Origin: Candidatus Zhuqueibacterota bacterium
Lineage (GTDB): Bacteria; Zhuqueibacterota; Zhuqueibacteria; Thermofontimicrobiales; Thiofontviventaceae
Assembly: GCA_016931935.1 (NCBI GenBank)
Contig: JAFGDW010000221.1
Span: 1-64,000, forward strand
Length of the DNA stretch: 64,000 bases
Direction: 5' to 3'
Every line of letters starts with the position of its first letter. Position 1 is the first letter of the stretch. Positions 1-8,841 of this stretch are shown in pieces. A program made the position numbers and the translations under genes. The notes under the pieces were generated by a model. It was not told the origin of the DNA. It worked only from the letters and a program-made list of their open reading frames with translations, and made no database searches.

Positions 1-43
1 ACGTTACAGCAGACATAATTTCGTTGAATACCAAGAGATTGTT

Positions 44-110
44 GCCTTCGACACCGTTCGTGTTCCGATGCATCGGAACGGTACGCCTGTGCGAGACGGC
101 AGGCTCAGGC
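44..110 (+). repeat. 67-bp palindrome-centred intergenic repeat, family A, copy 1
   Basis: The element is centred on a perfect 18-bp palindrome GTTCCGATGCATCGGAAC at 62-79, followed by a segment reading GCCTGTGCGAGACGGCA. The reverse complement of almost the whole 67 bp recurs at 39637-39703, and a shorter version lies at 61926-61981. All copies lie between genes. No reading frame is associated. It is probably a non-autonomous palindromic repeat; its function is unknown. Confidence 0.75.
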
Positions 111-155
111 AACGGTTTAACTGATATATGTTCATAATCATTTTTGGATATTAGA

Positions 156-171
156 TGTTTCACGTGAAACA
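156..171. promoter_or_regulatory. parS: parS centromere site 1
   Basis: TGTTTCACGTGAAACA is a perfect 16-bp palindrome and matches the well-known ParB binding consensus at every base. It lies 10 bp upstream of the mnmG start, and a second perfect copy sits at the 3' end of mnmG. ParB (Spo0J) nucleates on such sites to load SMC and drive origin segregation. The neighbourhood of mnmG and rsmG, usually close to oriC, fits. Confidence 0.93.
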
Positions 172-180
172 ATGTAAATT

Positions 181-2103
181 ATGATTAATGTGGAAAAAAA
201 ATATAACGTCGTTGTCGTTGGTGCCGGGCATGCTGGTTGCGAAGCCGCGTTGGTCGCTGCGCGCATGGGAATGCAGACGCTATTAATAACAATGGATATT
301 AGTAATGTCGCCAAAATGTCATGTAATCCCGCAATCGGTGGATTAGCGAAGGGCCATTTGGTTCGTGAAATTGACGCGTTGGGTGGTGAAATGGCACTGG
401 CAATTGATGACACCGGTATTCAGTTTCGAATGCTCAATAAATCAAAAGGACCTGCTGTTTGGTCACCACGTGCACAAGCTGATCGAATACAATATTCGCT
501 ATGTATGTTGAAAGCCATCGAATCACAACCAAAGCTTGAATTAAAACAATCCATGGTAGTGGATCTGATTGTCGACGATAATCGGATAGTTGGTGTGAAA
601 TTATTTACAGGTAGTGAAGTAAAGTGTGATGCCGTCATTCTTACGAACGGAACATTTCTAAATGGATTGATACATATTGGCATGTTTCATTATGAAGGTG
701 GTCGCGCTGGTGAATTTCCTGCCAAAGGATTGACAGAGAATTTACAGAAATTGGGTTTTCGCTCTGGTCGGTTAAAGACCGGAACTCCGCCACGAATAGA
801 TGGAAGGACCATTGATTTTTCAAAGACGACAATTCAGCCTGGCGACGAAATTCCTCAACCGTTTTCGTATCAGACTCAAAAAATCGAGCGCAACCAGGTT
901 CCGTGTTATTTAACGACCACCACAGATGTGACCCATAAAATTATACACTCCGGATTTGATCGTTCTCCAATGTTTACCGGAAAAATAGTCGGAATCGGTC
1001 CACGATATTGTCCTTCTATCGAAACAAAAATTGATAGATTTCCCGATCGATCTGGTCATCAGATTTATCTTGAACCAGAGGGATTGAATACATCTGAGTA
1101 TTACGTAAATGGTTTCGCGACAAGCTTACCGGAAGATATTCAGATTCGGGCGTTGCGTACGATTCCGGGTTTGGAAAATGTAGAGATAATGCGATTAGGG
1201 TATGCGATCGAATATGATTTTTTTTATCCGGATCAGTTGAAGCCGACATTGGAAACAAAACGAATTCATAATCTATTTTTCGCAGGGCAAATAAATGGTA
1301 CATCTGGGTATGAAGAAGCAGCAGCACTTGGATTGATGGCTGGAATAAATGCGTCACTCAATCTTCAAAATAAAGAGCCGTTTGTACTTAAACGAGATCA
1401 GGCTTATATTGGTGTTTTAATTGATGACCTTGTGACGAAGGAAATTGAAGAACCGTACCGTATGTTTACATCACTTGCAGAATACCGATTATTACTTCGC
1501 CAGGATAATGCTGATTTACGACTTACGGATATTGGTTATCAATTTGGGCTAATAAGTGATGAACGCTATTTAAATTTTAAACAGAAAAAACAACTGATAA
1601 ATCAATATATTGATGAATTAAAGAAAATCCGGATTGATTTAGATATAATAAATCCTTTTTTGGAAACACAACAAAGTTCACTGTTGAATGAAAAAGAAAG
1701 TATTTATGTATTGTTGAGACGTCCCGAACTTGATGTTCAGTTGATGATCGATATTGTTGATATTCCCTTATTTAAAGAATTGAAAAATGGTAATCCATTT
1801 TATAAGGATGTAGCACGGCAGATTGAAATTGAAATTAAATATGAAGGCTATCTCGATCGTCAGCGCATGCAAATTGAGAAAAGCTCTAAATTTGATGATC
1901 AACGAATTCCGGATGAGTTTGATTATACGAAGATAGTTACGTTATCGACAGAGGCTAAAGAAAAATTGAATCGGATTCAGCCAAAATCAATTGGGCAGGC
2001 ATCACGTATTGCCGGTGTTTCTCCATCTGATATTGCAACGATTATGATAATGCTCAAACGACATCAAAATGTTTCACGTGAAACATCGGATGGTAATAAG
2101 TGA
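181..2103 (+). CDS. mnmG: tRNA uridine-5-carboxymethylaminomethyl(34) synthesis enzyme MnmG
   Basis: MnmG is the FAD-dependent partner of MnmE. Together they install the carboxymethylaminomethyl group at wobble uridine 34 of certain tRNAs in the cytoplasm. The 640-residue product opens with the dinucleotide-binding motif GAGHAGCEAAL at residues 14-24. It carries the family signatures SGYEEAAALGLMAGINA and TSLAEYRLLLRQDNADLRL and the C-terminal GYLDRQ region, and its length is normal for the family. The ATG at 181 is the only reasonable start, although no clear Shine-Dalgarno sequence precedes it. The stop overlaps the GTG start of rsmG by 4 bp (GTGA), so the two genes are translationally coupled. 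The last residues (NVSRETSDGNK) extend past the usual MnmG end and are encoded by the second parS site. It is the first gene of a run reaching to about 11,048. Confidence 0.97.
   Translation: MINVEKKYNVVVVGAGHAGCEAALVAARMGMQTLLITMDISNVAKMSCNPAIGGLAKGHLVREIDALGGEMALAIDDTGIQFRMLNKSKGPAVWSPRAQADRIQYSLCMLKAIESQPKLELKQSMVVDLIVDDNRIVGVKLFTGSEVKCDAVILTNGTFLNGLIHIGMFHYEGGRAGEFPAKGLTENLQKLGFRSGRLKTGTPPRIDGRTIDFSKTTIQPGDEIPQPFSYQTQKIERNQVPCYLTTTTDVTHKIIHSGFDRSPMFTGKIVGIGPRYCPSIETKIDRFPDRSGHQIYLEPEGLNTSEYYVNGFATSLPEDIQIRALRTIPGLENVEIMRLGYAIEYDFFYPDQLKPTLETKRIHNLFFAGQINGTSGYEEAAALGLMAGINASLNLQNKEPFVLKRDQAYIGVLIDDLVTKEIEEPYRMFTSLAEYRLLLRQDNADLRLTDIGYQFGLISDERYLNFKQKKQLINQYIDELKKIRIDLDIINPFLETQQSSLLNEKESIYVLLRRPELDVQLMIDIVDIPLFKELKNGNPFYKDVARQIEIEIKYEGYLDRQRMQIEKSSKFDDQRIPDEFDYTKIVTLSTEAKEKLNRIQPKSIGQASRIAGVSPSDIATIMIMLKRHQNVSRETSDGNK
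2070..2085. promoter_or_regulatory. parS: parS centromere site 2, inside the mnmG coding sequence
   Basis: TGTTTCACGTGAAACA again matches the parS consensus perfectly. Here it is read as codons of the mnmG C-terminus, giving residues around N-V-S-R-E-T. It begins 1,914 bp after the start of the first site. Two exact copies of a 16-mer so close together are very unlikely by chance. Confidence 0.93.
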
Positions 2104-2774
2104 ACTTTGATATAATTGAAAAGCAAATAGAAGTTCTTGCTACTCAAGAAAACAAATATTCAAGGCTGATAAATGCTAATGTGGTTCCTTTTTTTGAACA
2201 ATATTATCGCGAGCTTATTGACTGGAATCAAAAAATTAATCTAATTTCCAGGAAAGATCATGACCGAATTGTTTGTAAGCATTTTGTAGAATCGCTATCA
2301 ATTTTACATGTTGCTGGTATTAAAAAGTCAGCACGGATAATTGATGTCGGTACCGGCGCAGGATTTCCAGGTATTCCAATCAAGATTATTCGGCCCGATA
2401 TTGATATGACATTGTTGGATTCAAAACGAAATAAAATGATTTTTTTAGGGCAACTTATCTCAGTGCTTGGTCTTTCCAATATTTCACTTGTTAATGAAAG
2501 AGCGGAAAATATAATTGGTGAATCCGATTACAGATGTCGCTTCGATATTGTTATTGCAAGGGCCGTTACAAATTTATCCACTTTGTGGAAATGGGCCGGA
2601 ATACTGTTGAAAGAAAATGGATTTTTATTAGCGTTAAAAGGCAATAATATTATTGATGAAATTAGAACGGCACCGGATTTGCAAGAAAGTTGTTTGCAGG
2701 TGATTCCTGTTGTGAATCAATTTATTGACGAACAAAGAGAGTTAGTGGTTGTGAAGATTGATAAAAAAAGTTGA
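2100..2774 (+). CDS. rsmG: 16S rRNA (guanine(527)-N7)-methyltransferase RsmG
   Basis: RsmG methylates N7 of G527 of 16S rRNA using S-adenosylmethionine. The 224-residue protein shows the family signature LIDWNQKINLISRKD near residue 40 and the SAM-binding motif DVGTGAGFPG near residue 82. It starts at a GTG that overlaps the mnmG stop, the classic gidA-gidB arrangement. In many bacteria parA and parB follow directly; here murQ does, 15 bp downstream. Length is normal and nothing appears broken. Confidence 0.96.
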   Translation: MNFDIIEKQIEVLATQENKYSRLINANVVPFFEQYYRELIDWNQKINLISRKDHDRIVCKHFVESLSILHVAGIKKSARIIDVGTGAGFPGIPIKIIRPDIDMTLLDSKRNKMIFLGQLISVLGLSNISLVNERAENIIGESDYRCRFDIVIARAVTNLSTLWKWAGILLKENGFLLALKGNNIIDEIRTAPDLQESCLQVIPVVNQFIDEQRELVVVKIDKKS

Positions 2775-2789
2775 TGGGTAGGTGGTTGT

Positions 2790-3698
2790 GTGTCGAATGA
2801 TATATATAATAATATTCTTAATTTAGTAACAGAAAGTAATAATCCGGCTTCGCTGGATATTGATTTAAAATCAGTACTGGAAATTCTTCACATTATTAAT
2901 TCTGAAGATAAAACCGTTCCATATGCAGTTGAATGTGAAATTCCATATATTGCAAACGCCATTGATATAATTGTGAATGCTTTCCAAAATAATGGCCGTC
3001 TTTTTTATGTCGGTGCAGGAACGAGTGGACGGATTGGTGTTTTGGATGCATCAGAAATTCCTCCGACGTTTGGGACAGATATTAATCAAGTGAGGGGTAT
3101 TATTGCCGGCGGGCACGATGCAATTTATTGCGCACAGGAAGGTGCTGAAGATAAGGAAAAACAGGGCGCAATCGATATTATTGAAAATGGAATTACTGTC
3201 AAGGATGTTGTTTGTGGAATTAGCGCCAGTAAACGAACGCCATATGTTCTTGGTGCGATTAAAAAAGCAAAATTGTTAGGGGCAAAAACAATATATCTGA
3301 CATGTAGTCCGCGTTCAGAAATTGATATTGATGTGGATGTAATGATCTGTCCTGTCGTAGGGCCCGAGGTGGTTCGGGGTTCGACCCGTATGAAAGCTGG
3401 TACTGCTCAAAAACTTGTCTTGAACATGATTACAACCACCGTCATGATCCAGCTTGGCAAAGTGTACAATAATATGATGGTTGATTTGCAGATGACTTCA
3501 CAAAAGCTTGTTGAACGTTCTAAAAGTACAATTATTTTAGCGACAGGTGTGGATTATGAAACGGCAAGTCGATACCTGGATTTAGCGAATGGTCACGTGA
3601 AGACAGCGATTGTTATGATTCTGAAAAATGTAAATTTTGATGAAGCCAAAGTCCGGCTTCAACGAAGTAATGGTTTTGTGAGAAAAGCATTGGAATGA
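2790..3698 (+). CDS. murQ: N-acetylmuramic acid 6-phosphate etherase MurQ
   Basis: MurQ cleaves the D-lactyl ether of MurNAc-6-phosphate, giving GlcNAc-6-phosphate and lactate in peptidoglycan recycling. The 302-residue protein has a SIS fold with the signature YVGAGTSGRIGVLDASEIPP from about residue 73, EGAEDKEKQGA, and the GPEVVRGSTRMKAGTAQK segment. The start is a GTG at 2790 preceded by a GGTAGGTGG ribosome binding site. No MurNAc kinase or PTS gene is adjacent, so the source of the substrate is not shown here. mfd starts 6 bp downstream. The placement between rsmG and mfd, where parAB is often found, is unusual. Confidence 0.95.
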   Translation: MSNDIYNNILNLVTESNNPASLDIDLKSVLEILHIINSEDKTVPYAVECEIPYIANAIDIIVNAFQNNGRLFYVGAGTSGRIGVLDASEIPPTFGTDINQVRGIIAGGHDAIYCAQEGAEDKEKQGAIDIIENGITVKDVVCGISASKRTPYVLGAIKKAKLLGAKTIYLTCSPRSEIDIDVDVMICPVVGPEVVRGSTRMKAGTAQKLVLNMITTTVMIQLGKVYNNMMVDLQMTSQKLVERSKSTIILATGVDYETASRYLDLANGHVKTAIVMILKNVNFDEAKVRLQRSNGFVRKALE

Positions 3699-3704
3699 TA
3701 TAAA

Positions 3705-6700
3705 ATGAAGTTAGATCCGATTACATCGGAAATTGTTCAATCCGAAACGCTTCAAAATTTCCGCACCCGGTTAGTAAATGGTCAGCATATTTTTGTTAAA
3801 GGTCTGACTGGTTCGGTAAAGTCATTAGTATTATCCTGGCTTTATCAAACGGATTTTCGACGAATTTTATATATTGGACATGATGAGAATGAGATTGATA
3901 TAATAAAGGAAGATTTGAATGAACTTGTCGGATCATCTCATATTGCATATTTCTCTGTCCAAAAAGAGCAACCATATGATGCGATATACGTCGACCATGT
4001 TCGTAAAGGATTGTACCAGGATGCTGTTGAAAAAATTATTCATCAAAATGAATATATTTCCTTAATTTCATCAAAAACAATATTTAAGAAACTTGCACCG
4101 AAAGAATATTTTGAAAAACAGAAAGTTGTGGTTAAAGTTAGCGAAGTCTATGATTTTGATGTGTTTAAATATTGTTTAAATGAATTAGGTTTTTCCCGCG
4201 AATCAATGGTTGAAAACCCCGGAGATATGAGTATTCGTGGTGGAATTGTCGATGTGTTTCCATTCTCAAATGAGCATCCAATTCGCCTGGAATTTTGGGG
4301 CGATACTGTGGAATCAATCCGGGAATTTAATGTCGCTTCACAACGCTCACTTCGGGAAATAAATCAGCTTATTTTGTTTCCGCAATATCCCCATGAATTT
4401 CGAACCGATGATATATTAAACTTCGTACCGCTTCTAAAATACTTTCCAAAAGACACACTCGTTTTTATTGATGAACCCGAATTGGTTATGAATGAAATGG
4501 ATGCTGCATTTCATGATGCATCGGATATTTATCACAACAAGGCAAAATATCATGATTTTCCACCACCGGAAAAATTGTTTCAAACGTGGGAGGAATTAAA
4601 TTATGATTTAGTGAACTTTAAAAGGGTCAATCTCGGAGGACTATCGGAAAGCGAACACGACGTTATTGATATTGGCACACTGCCTCAACAAACGTTTAGA
4701 GGAAATTTTAAAATTTTTAAACAGTATTTTGATAGACTTCTAACATCAAATGAAAAGATTCAGCCCAGAGCATTTTTCTTGTGTGATGGTCCGGATCAAA
4801 TTTCGCGGCTTGATGAAATTATGAGCGACGCAAATATTCCGGTTTCAAAAATACAATTTATTGTTAATCCATTATCGACAGGCTTTTTAATGCCGGAATT
4901 GAATTTACATGTATTTACAGAAAATGAATTCTTCGGACGTATCAAAAAATGGCATAAGCATAAGCATTTTAAATCCGGATTGACATATCGTCAACTGCAA
5001 TCGCTCGTAACAGGAGATTTTGTTGTTCATGTCGATCATGGAATAGGTGTTTATCGTGGATTGGAGAAAATACAAGTTGGCGGCAATGAGCGCGAATGCC
5101 TGATGCTTGAATATCGGGAAGGTGATCTAGTATATGTTCCACTCGAAAAAATGAACCGTGTGCAGAAGTATTCAGCCAAAGAAGGCGTTGTTCCTCAAAT
5201 TTCAAAATTAGGCAGTCAGGATTGGGAACGGCTGAAAAATCGGACAAAAAAACGAATTAAAGATATTGCCGGAGAATTAATCGAATTATATGCAAAACGG
5301 AAAAAGGAACAAGGATATCCTTTTTCTAAAGACACATTGTGGCAACGGGAATTGGAGGCATCGTTTCCGTATGAAGACACTCCTGATCAAGCACGGGCAA
5401 CGGATGAAATAAAACAGGATATGGAATCTGCCAGTCCGATGGAACGGCTTGTATGCGGTGATGTGGGATATGGTAAAACGGAAGTTGCGTTACGAGCGGC
5501 ATTTAAGGCCATAAACAATAATAAACAGGTCGCGATTCTTGTTCCAACGACAGTCTTGGCAATCCAGCACTATAATACATTCCGTGAACGATTGACACAG
5601 TTCCCGGTGAAGGTGGAAATGTTATCGCGGTTTCGATCGACTGTGGAACAACGAAAAATAATTGAGTGGCTGAAAGAAGGCAAAGTCGATATTATCATCG
5701 GTACCCATAGATTACTTTCAAAAGATGTTGTTTTTTATGATTTAGGTTTGGTTGTGATTGACGAAGAACAACGGTTTGGAGTCAGTCAAAAAGAAAAACT
5801 CAAAAAGTTTAAAACCAATGTTGATATTCTCACAATGACGGCAACGCCAATACCTCGAACGTTAAATCTTTCACTGCTTGGGGTTCGCGATATGTCACTC
5901 ATCACGACGCCTCCACAGGGACGTCAACCAATTCACACGGAAGTAATTCCTTTTAATAATGAAATTATTCGATCGGCAATACTCAAGGAAGTAGAACGGG
6001 GAGGACAAATCTATTTTGTTCATAACAGGGTTCAGTCAATTTATTCAATTGCGAATCTTCTGAAACGACTTGTACCGGAAGTTACATTTGTGGTTGCACA
6101 CGGTCAGATGGAAGGTAATAAGCTTGAAAAAATAATGGGGGATTTTGCGCTTCGAAAATATGATTGTTTGATTGCGACGATGATTATTGAAAATGGATTA
6201 GATATTCCCAATGTAAATACCCTCATTATAAATCGTGCGGATCGGTTCGGTGTATCACAATTGTATCAATTACGTGGACGGGTTGGCCGATCGTCTCAGC
6301 ATGCGTATGCATATTTGATTGCTCCCCCGCTACGGCATCTGTCGCCAGAAGCAATAAAACGGCTACGAACGATTGAAGAATTTACCGAACTTGGTTCCGG
6401 ATTACAAATTGCAATGCGTGATTTGCAAATTCGAGGTGCAGGCAATATTCTTGGTGCGGAGCAAAGTGGATCGATCGGATCACTGGGTTTTGATTTGTAT
6501 TGCAAAATAATTGATGAGGCGGTCGCTGAATTAAAAGAATCGGCGAGTAATATGGGGGGTATGAATAAAGAAATACCCGACACTAAGGTTGAAATTAAGT
6601 TTGATGCCTACTTACCGGAGAAATTTGTCGAGCAAGCAGAAGAACGTGTCAATATTTATAAGCGAATAACAGATATTCGAACACTCGACAAACTATCAGA

Positions 6701-7034
6701 ACTTGCAGAAGAATTGCGCGATCGTTTTGGACCGTTACCAGAGACCGCACAAAACTTAATTTCACTCGTTCAGTTCAAACTCATGGGGAATAATTTGTCA
6801 CTAAAAAATATTTCAATTAATAACAAATACTTAAACGTTAGTTTCCATCCTGAAGTCGTTGATGAAAATCGGGAACTTCTCCAGCAGAGATTGGTTACTA
6901 TAGTTGACAATGCAAAATATCCTTTTACATTTGTGCAAGGAAAAAACGGAGATTTCGGAATTCGGATTACAATTCCGGGCAACGAAAAAGAACCCCTGTC
7001 TTTCTCGAAAAACTTCTTGCAAAGTATCATGTAA
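3705..7034 (+). CDS. mfd: transcription-repair coupling factor Mfd
   Basis: Mfd is a DNA translocase that removes RNA polymerase stalled at lesions and recruits UvrA. The 1,109-residue protein has the full layout. A UvrB-like N-terminal region carries a degenerate P-loop GLTGSVKS near residue 34. The RNA polymerase interaction domain begins GDFVVHVDHGIGVYRG near residue 435. The translocase module has Walker A GDVGYGKTE near 585, the DEEQ box near 685, TMTATPIPRT, and QLRGRVGRS near 855. The C-terminal UvrA-inhibitory domain follows. The length is close to other Mfd proteins. It sits in the mnmG operon, 55 bp before the first parvulin gene. Confidence 0.97.
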   Translation: MKLDPITSEIVQSETLQNFRTRLVNGQHIFVKGLTGSVKSLVLSWLYQTDFRRILYIGHDENEIDIIKEDLNELVGSSHIAYFSVQKEQPYDAIYVDHVRKGLYQDAVEKIIHQNEYISLISSKTIFKKLAPKEYFEKQKVVVKVSEVYDFDVFKYCLNELGFSRESMVENPGDMSIRGGIVDVFPFSNEHPIRLEFWGDTVESIREFNVASQRSLREINQLILFPQYPHEFRTDDILNFVPLLKYFPKDTLVFIDEPELVMNEMDAAFHDASDIYHNKAKYHDFPPPEKLFQTWEELNYDLVNFKRVNLGGLSESEHDVIDIGTLPQQTFRGNFKIFKQYFDRLLTSNEKIQPRAFFLCDGPDQISRLDEIMSDANIPVSKIQFIVNPLSTGFLMPELNLHVFTENEFFGRIKKWHKHKHFKSGLTYRQLQSLVTGDFVVHVDHGIGVYRGLEKIQVGGNERECLMLEYREGDLVYVPLEKMNRVQKYSAKEGVVPQISKLGSQDWERLKNRTKKRIKDIAGELIELYAKRKKEQGYPFSKDTLWQRELEASFPYEDTPDQARATDEIKQDMESASPMERLVCGDVGYGKTEVALRAAFKAINNNKQVAILVPTTVLAIQHYNTFRERLTQFPVKVEMLSRFRSTVEQRKIIEWLKEGKVDIIIGTHRLLSKDVVFYDLGLVVIDEEQRFGVSQKEKLKKFKTNVDILTMTATPIPRTLNLSLLGVRDMSLITTPPQGRQPIHTEVIPFNNEIIRSAILKEVERGGQIYFVHNRVQSIYSIANLLKRLVPEVTFVVAHGQMEGNKLEKIMGDFALRKYDCLIATMIIENGLDIPNVNTLIINRADRFGVSQLYQLRGRVGRSSQHAYAYLIAPPLRHLSPEAIKRLRTIEEFTELGSGLQIAMRDLQIRGAGNILGAEQSGSIGSLGFDLYCKIIDEAVAELKESASNMGGMNKEIPDTKVEIKFDAYLPEKFVEQAEERVNIYKRITDIRTLDKLSELAEELRDRFGPLPETAQNLISLVQFKLMGNNLSLKNISINNKYLNVSFHPEVVDENRELLQQRLVTIVDNAKYPFTFVQGKNGDFGIRITIPGNEKEPLSFSKNFLQSIM

Positions 7035-7089
7035 ATCCTTAAATTTTCCAATACTCACTATCACAGGTCGAAATATTCGGGAGGAATGA

Positions 7090-8841
7090 ATGAAACACAA
7101 TTACAAACCATCGGTACATTTTCTTATAAGTTTGTCTTTGGCAGGTGTGCTTTTTCTGTCATCTTGTGGAAAAGAAGGAAATAAACCTGTGGCGCGCGTG
7201 GGCGGAAGAACGATAACAGTTGATGAATTTAAAAATGCTTTTTCTCGTGGAAAAAGTGATGAAGTACTGGAAAAATCGACTTTGCAGGAAAAACTGGATT
7301 TTTTAGATAACATGATCCAAAAGGAATTAGAAATTGTAAGTGCATATCAAAAAGGAATGCAAAACGATGCAGATGTTGTGGATAAAGTGAAAATTCATGA
7401 AGAGAAACTAATTGTACAACAGCTAATTGAGCATGAGATAATTGACAAAAACATCTCGGAATCAGAGCTTCGAAATGATTATAAAAATATGGGCAGACAT
7501 CTACAGGTGATGGAAATAATCCTGGAATATCCACCTAATCCAAAAGAGCGGGAAAATTCTATTATACCCCAAAAATTAAAATTGCTTGAGCAAGAAATAC
7601 AAAAGGGAGTGCCATTTAATAAATTGGCTGAAAAATATTCTATGGAAACTCGTGCCGATCTCAAAGGAGTGGCAAAAACGTACAAATGGAGTGTATTTAA
7701 TTCACAGGATTCGGTTTATATAACGGCGTTTTCAATGAAGAAGGGTGAAATTTCCCGGCCGATCAAAACGGCAAAAGGGATAAAAGTAATCCAATTGGTA
7801 GATGATAAAGATGTGAGCCAACCCGCTTATGAAGACGAGAAAGATAAAATTAAACGTGATATCGTACAGTTGCGGGGACGTGAATTAGAGCAAAAATATT
7901 ATGAATGGTTGGATGGCCTGCAGAAAAAGTATGGAACTACAGAAGTAGAAGAAAATATTAAAACTTTTATTAATGTTGTCTCGGATAGTTCTGATGTTAC
8001 AAAAAATGCCAAGGAAGCCCGGGATTTGGAAAATTTGTTTACGAAAGAACAAATAGGGCTTGAATTGATCCGTTTTAATGATGGTGGCAGTATTACTGTA
8101 AAGCAATTATTCGAAGAAATTTCTCGATATCCTTCCCGGCGACGACCATTGTTAGGATCAGAGAAGGAGCTAAAAAATTTCTTAACGACCCAGATACGTA
8201 AGTATGTATTAATTGCGGAAGCTAAAGCGCAACACATGGAAAAGAATAAAATTGTGAAAGAGCAATTAAAAACGTATACGGAAAGTGTTATGCAAAGCAA
8301 AATTGTAAAGATGGAAGTGGATGATAAAATTGAAGTGAATGAAGAAAAAAAGAAAGAATATTTTGAACAGCATCGTGATGAGTTTATGTTACCGGAAAAA
8401 CGTGAAGTACAGGAAATTTTAATTTCAGATGAAAAAGTTGCACAGGATGTTGTAAGACGCGCAAAGGCGGGGGAAAATTTTGATAAGCTAGCTGAAAAAT
8501 ATAATGAGCGAAATTACACAAAAAAGAAAATGGGAAATCGTGGTTACATTCAACGATCGATGCCCAATATTGGTGATCCTGCGTTTGAATTAAAGGCAAA
8601 ACAAGTTGCTGGTCCGATTAAAAACGGAAAAAAATGGTCGGTAATTAAAGTGTTGGATATTCGGCCAGCCGTCCCCCGTTCATATGAAGAAGCTGAAGGA
8701 TTTATCGATTCAAAATTTCGGCGCGAAGTTAAAGACGAACGTACCAAAGAATGGATGGATGAACTTAAAAAAAATATTGATGTGACAATCTTTCAAAATC
8801 GATTGGACAATACCTATGCAGAACTACGGGAAGAAGACTAG
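7090..8841 (+). CDS. peptidylprolyl isomerase lipoprotein (parvulin/SurA type), first of three
   Basis: Predicted exported folding factor. The 583-residue protein starts with a signal peptide ending in the lipobox LSSC near residue 26, so it should be a lipoprotein facing the periplasm. A SurA_N-like helical region (VGGRTITVDEFKNAFSRG) follows. Two regions resemble parvulin domains: one around residues 135-250 (LAEKYSMET, then KGEISRPIKTAKGIKVIQL) and a clearer one around 430-535 (REVQEILISDEKVAQDVV, LAEKYNERN, GNRGYIQRS). The first looks degenerate and may act only as a chaperone. A GGAGG site at 7079-7083 precedes the ATG. Its last 26 bp overlap the next gene. The remainder is rich in charged helices. 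Confidence 0.85.
   Translation: MKHNYKPSVHFLISLSLAGVLFLSSCGKEGNKPVARVGGRTITVDEFKNAFSRGKSDEVLEKSTLQEKLDFLDNMIQKELEIVSAYQKGMQNDADVVDKVKIHEEKLIVQQLIEHEIIDKNISESELRNDYKNMGRHLQVMEIILEYPPNPKERENSIIPQKLKLLEQEIQKGVPFNKLAEKYSMETRADLKGVAKTYKWSVFNSQDSVYITAFSMKKGEISRPIKTAKGIKVIQLVDDKDVSQPAYEDEKDKIKRDIVQLRGRELEQKYYEWLDGLQKKYGTTEVEENIKTFINVVSDSSDVTKNAKEARDLENLFTKEQIGLELIRFNDGGSITVKQLFEEISRYPSRRRPLLGSEKELKNFLTTQIRKYVLIAEAKAQHMEKNKIVKEQLKTYTESVMQSKIVKMEVDDKIEVNEEKKKEYFEQHRDEFMLPEKREVQEILISDEKVAQDVVRRAKAGENFDKLAEKYNERNYTKKKMGNRGYIQRSMPNIGDPAFELKAKQVAGPIKNGKKWSVIKVLDIRPAVPRSYEEAEGFIDSKFRREVKDERTKEWMDELKKNIDVTIFQNRLDNTYAELREED

Noticed and set aside
138-413. Minus-strand reading frame across the first parS site and the mnmG start
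   Set aside because: It lies opposite the well-supported mnmG start and has no family similarity or ribosome binding site.
2574-2582. TTATCCACT in rsmG as a DnaA box marking oriC
   Set aside because: A single 8-of-9 match in a coding sequence, with no cluster of boxes nearby and no AT-rich unwinding region.
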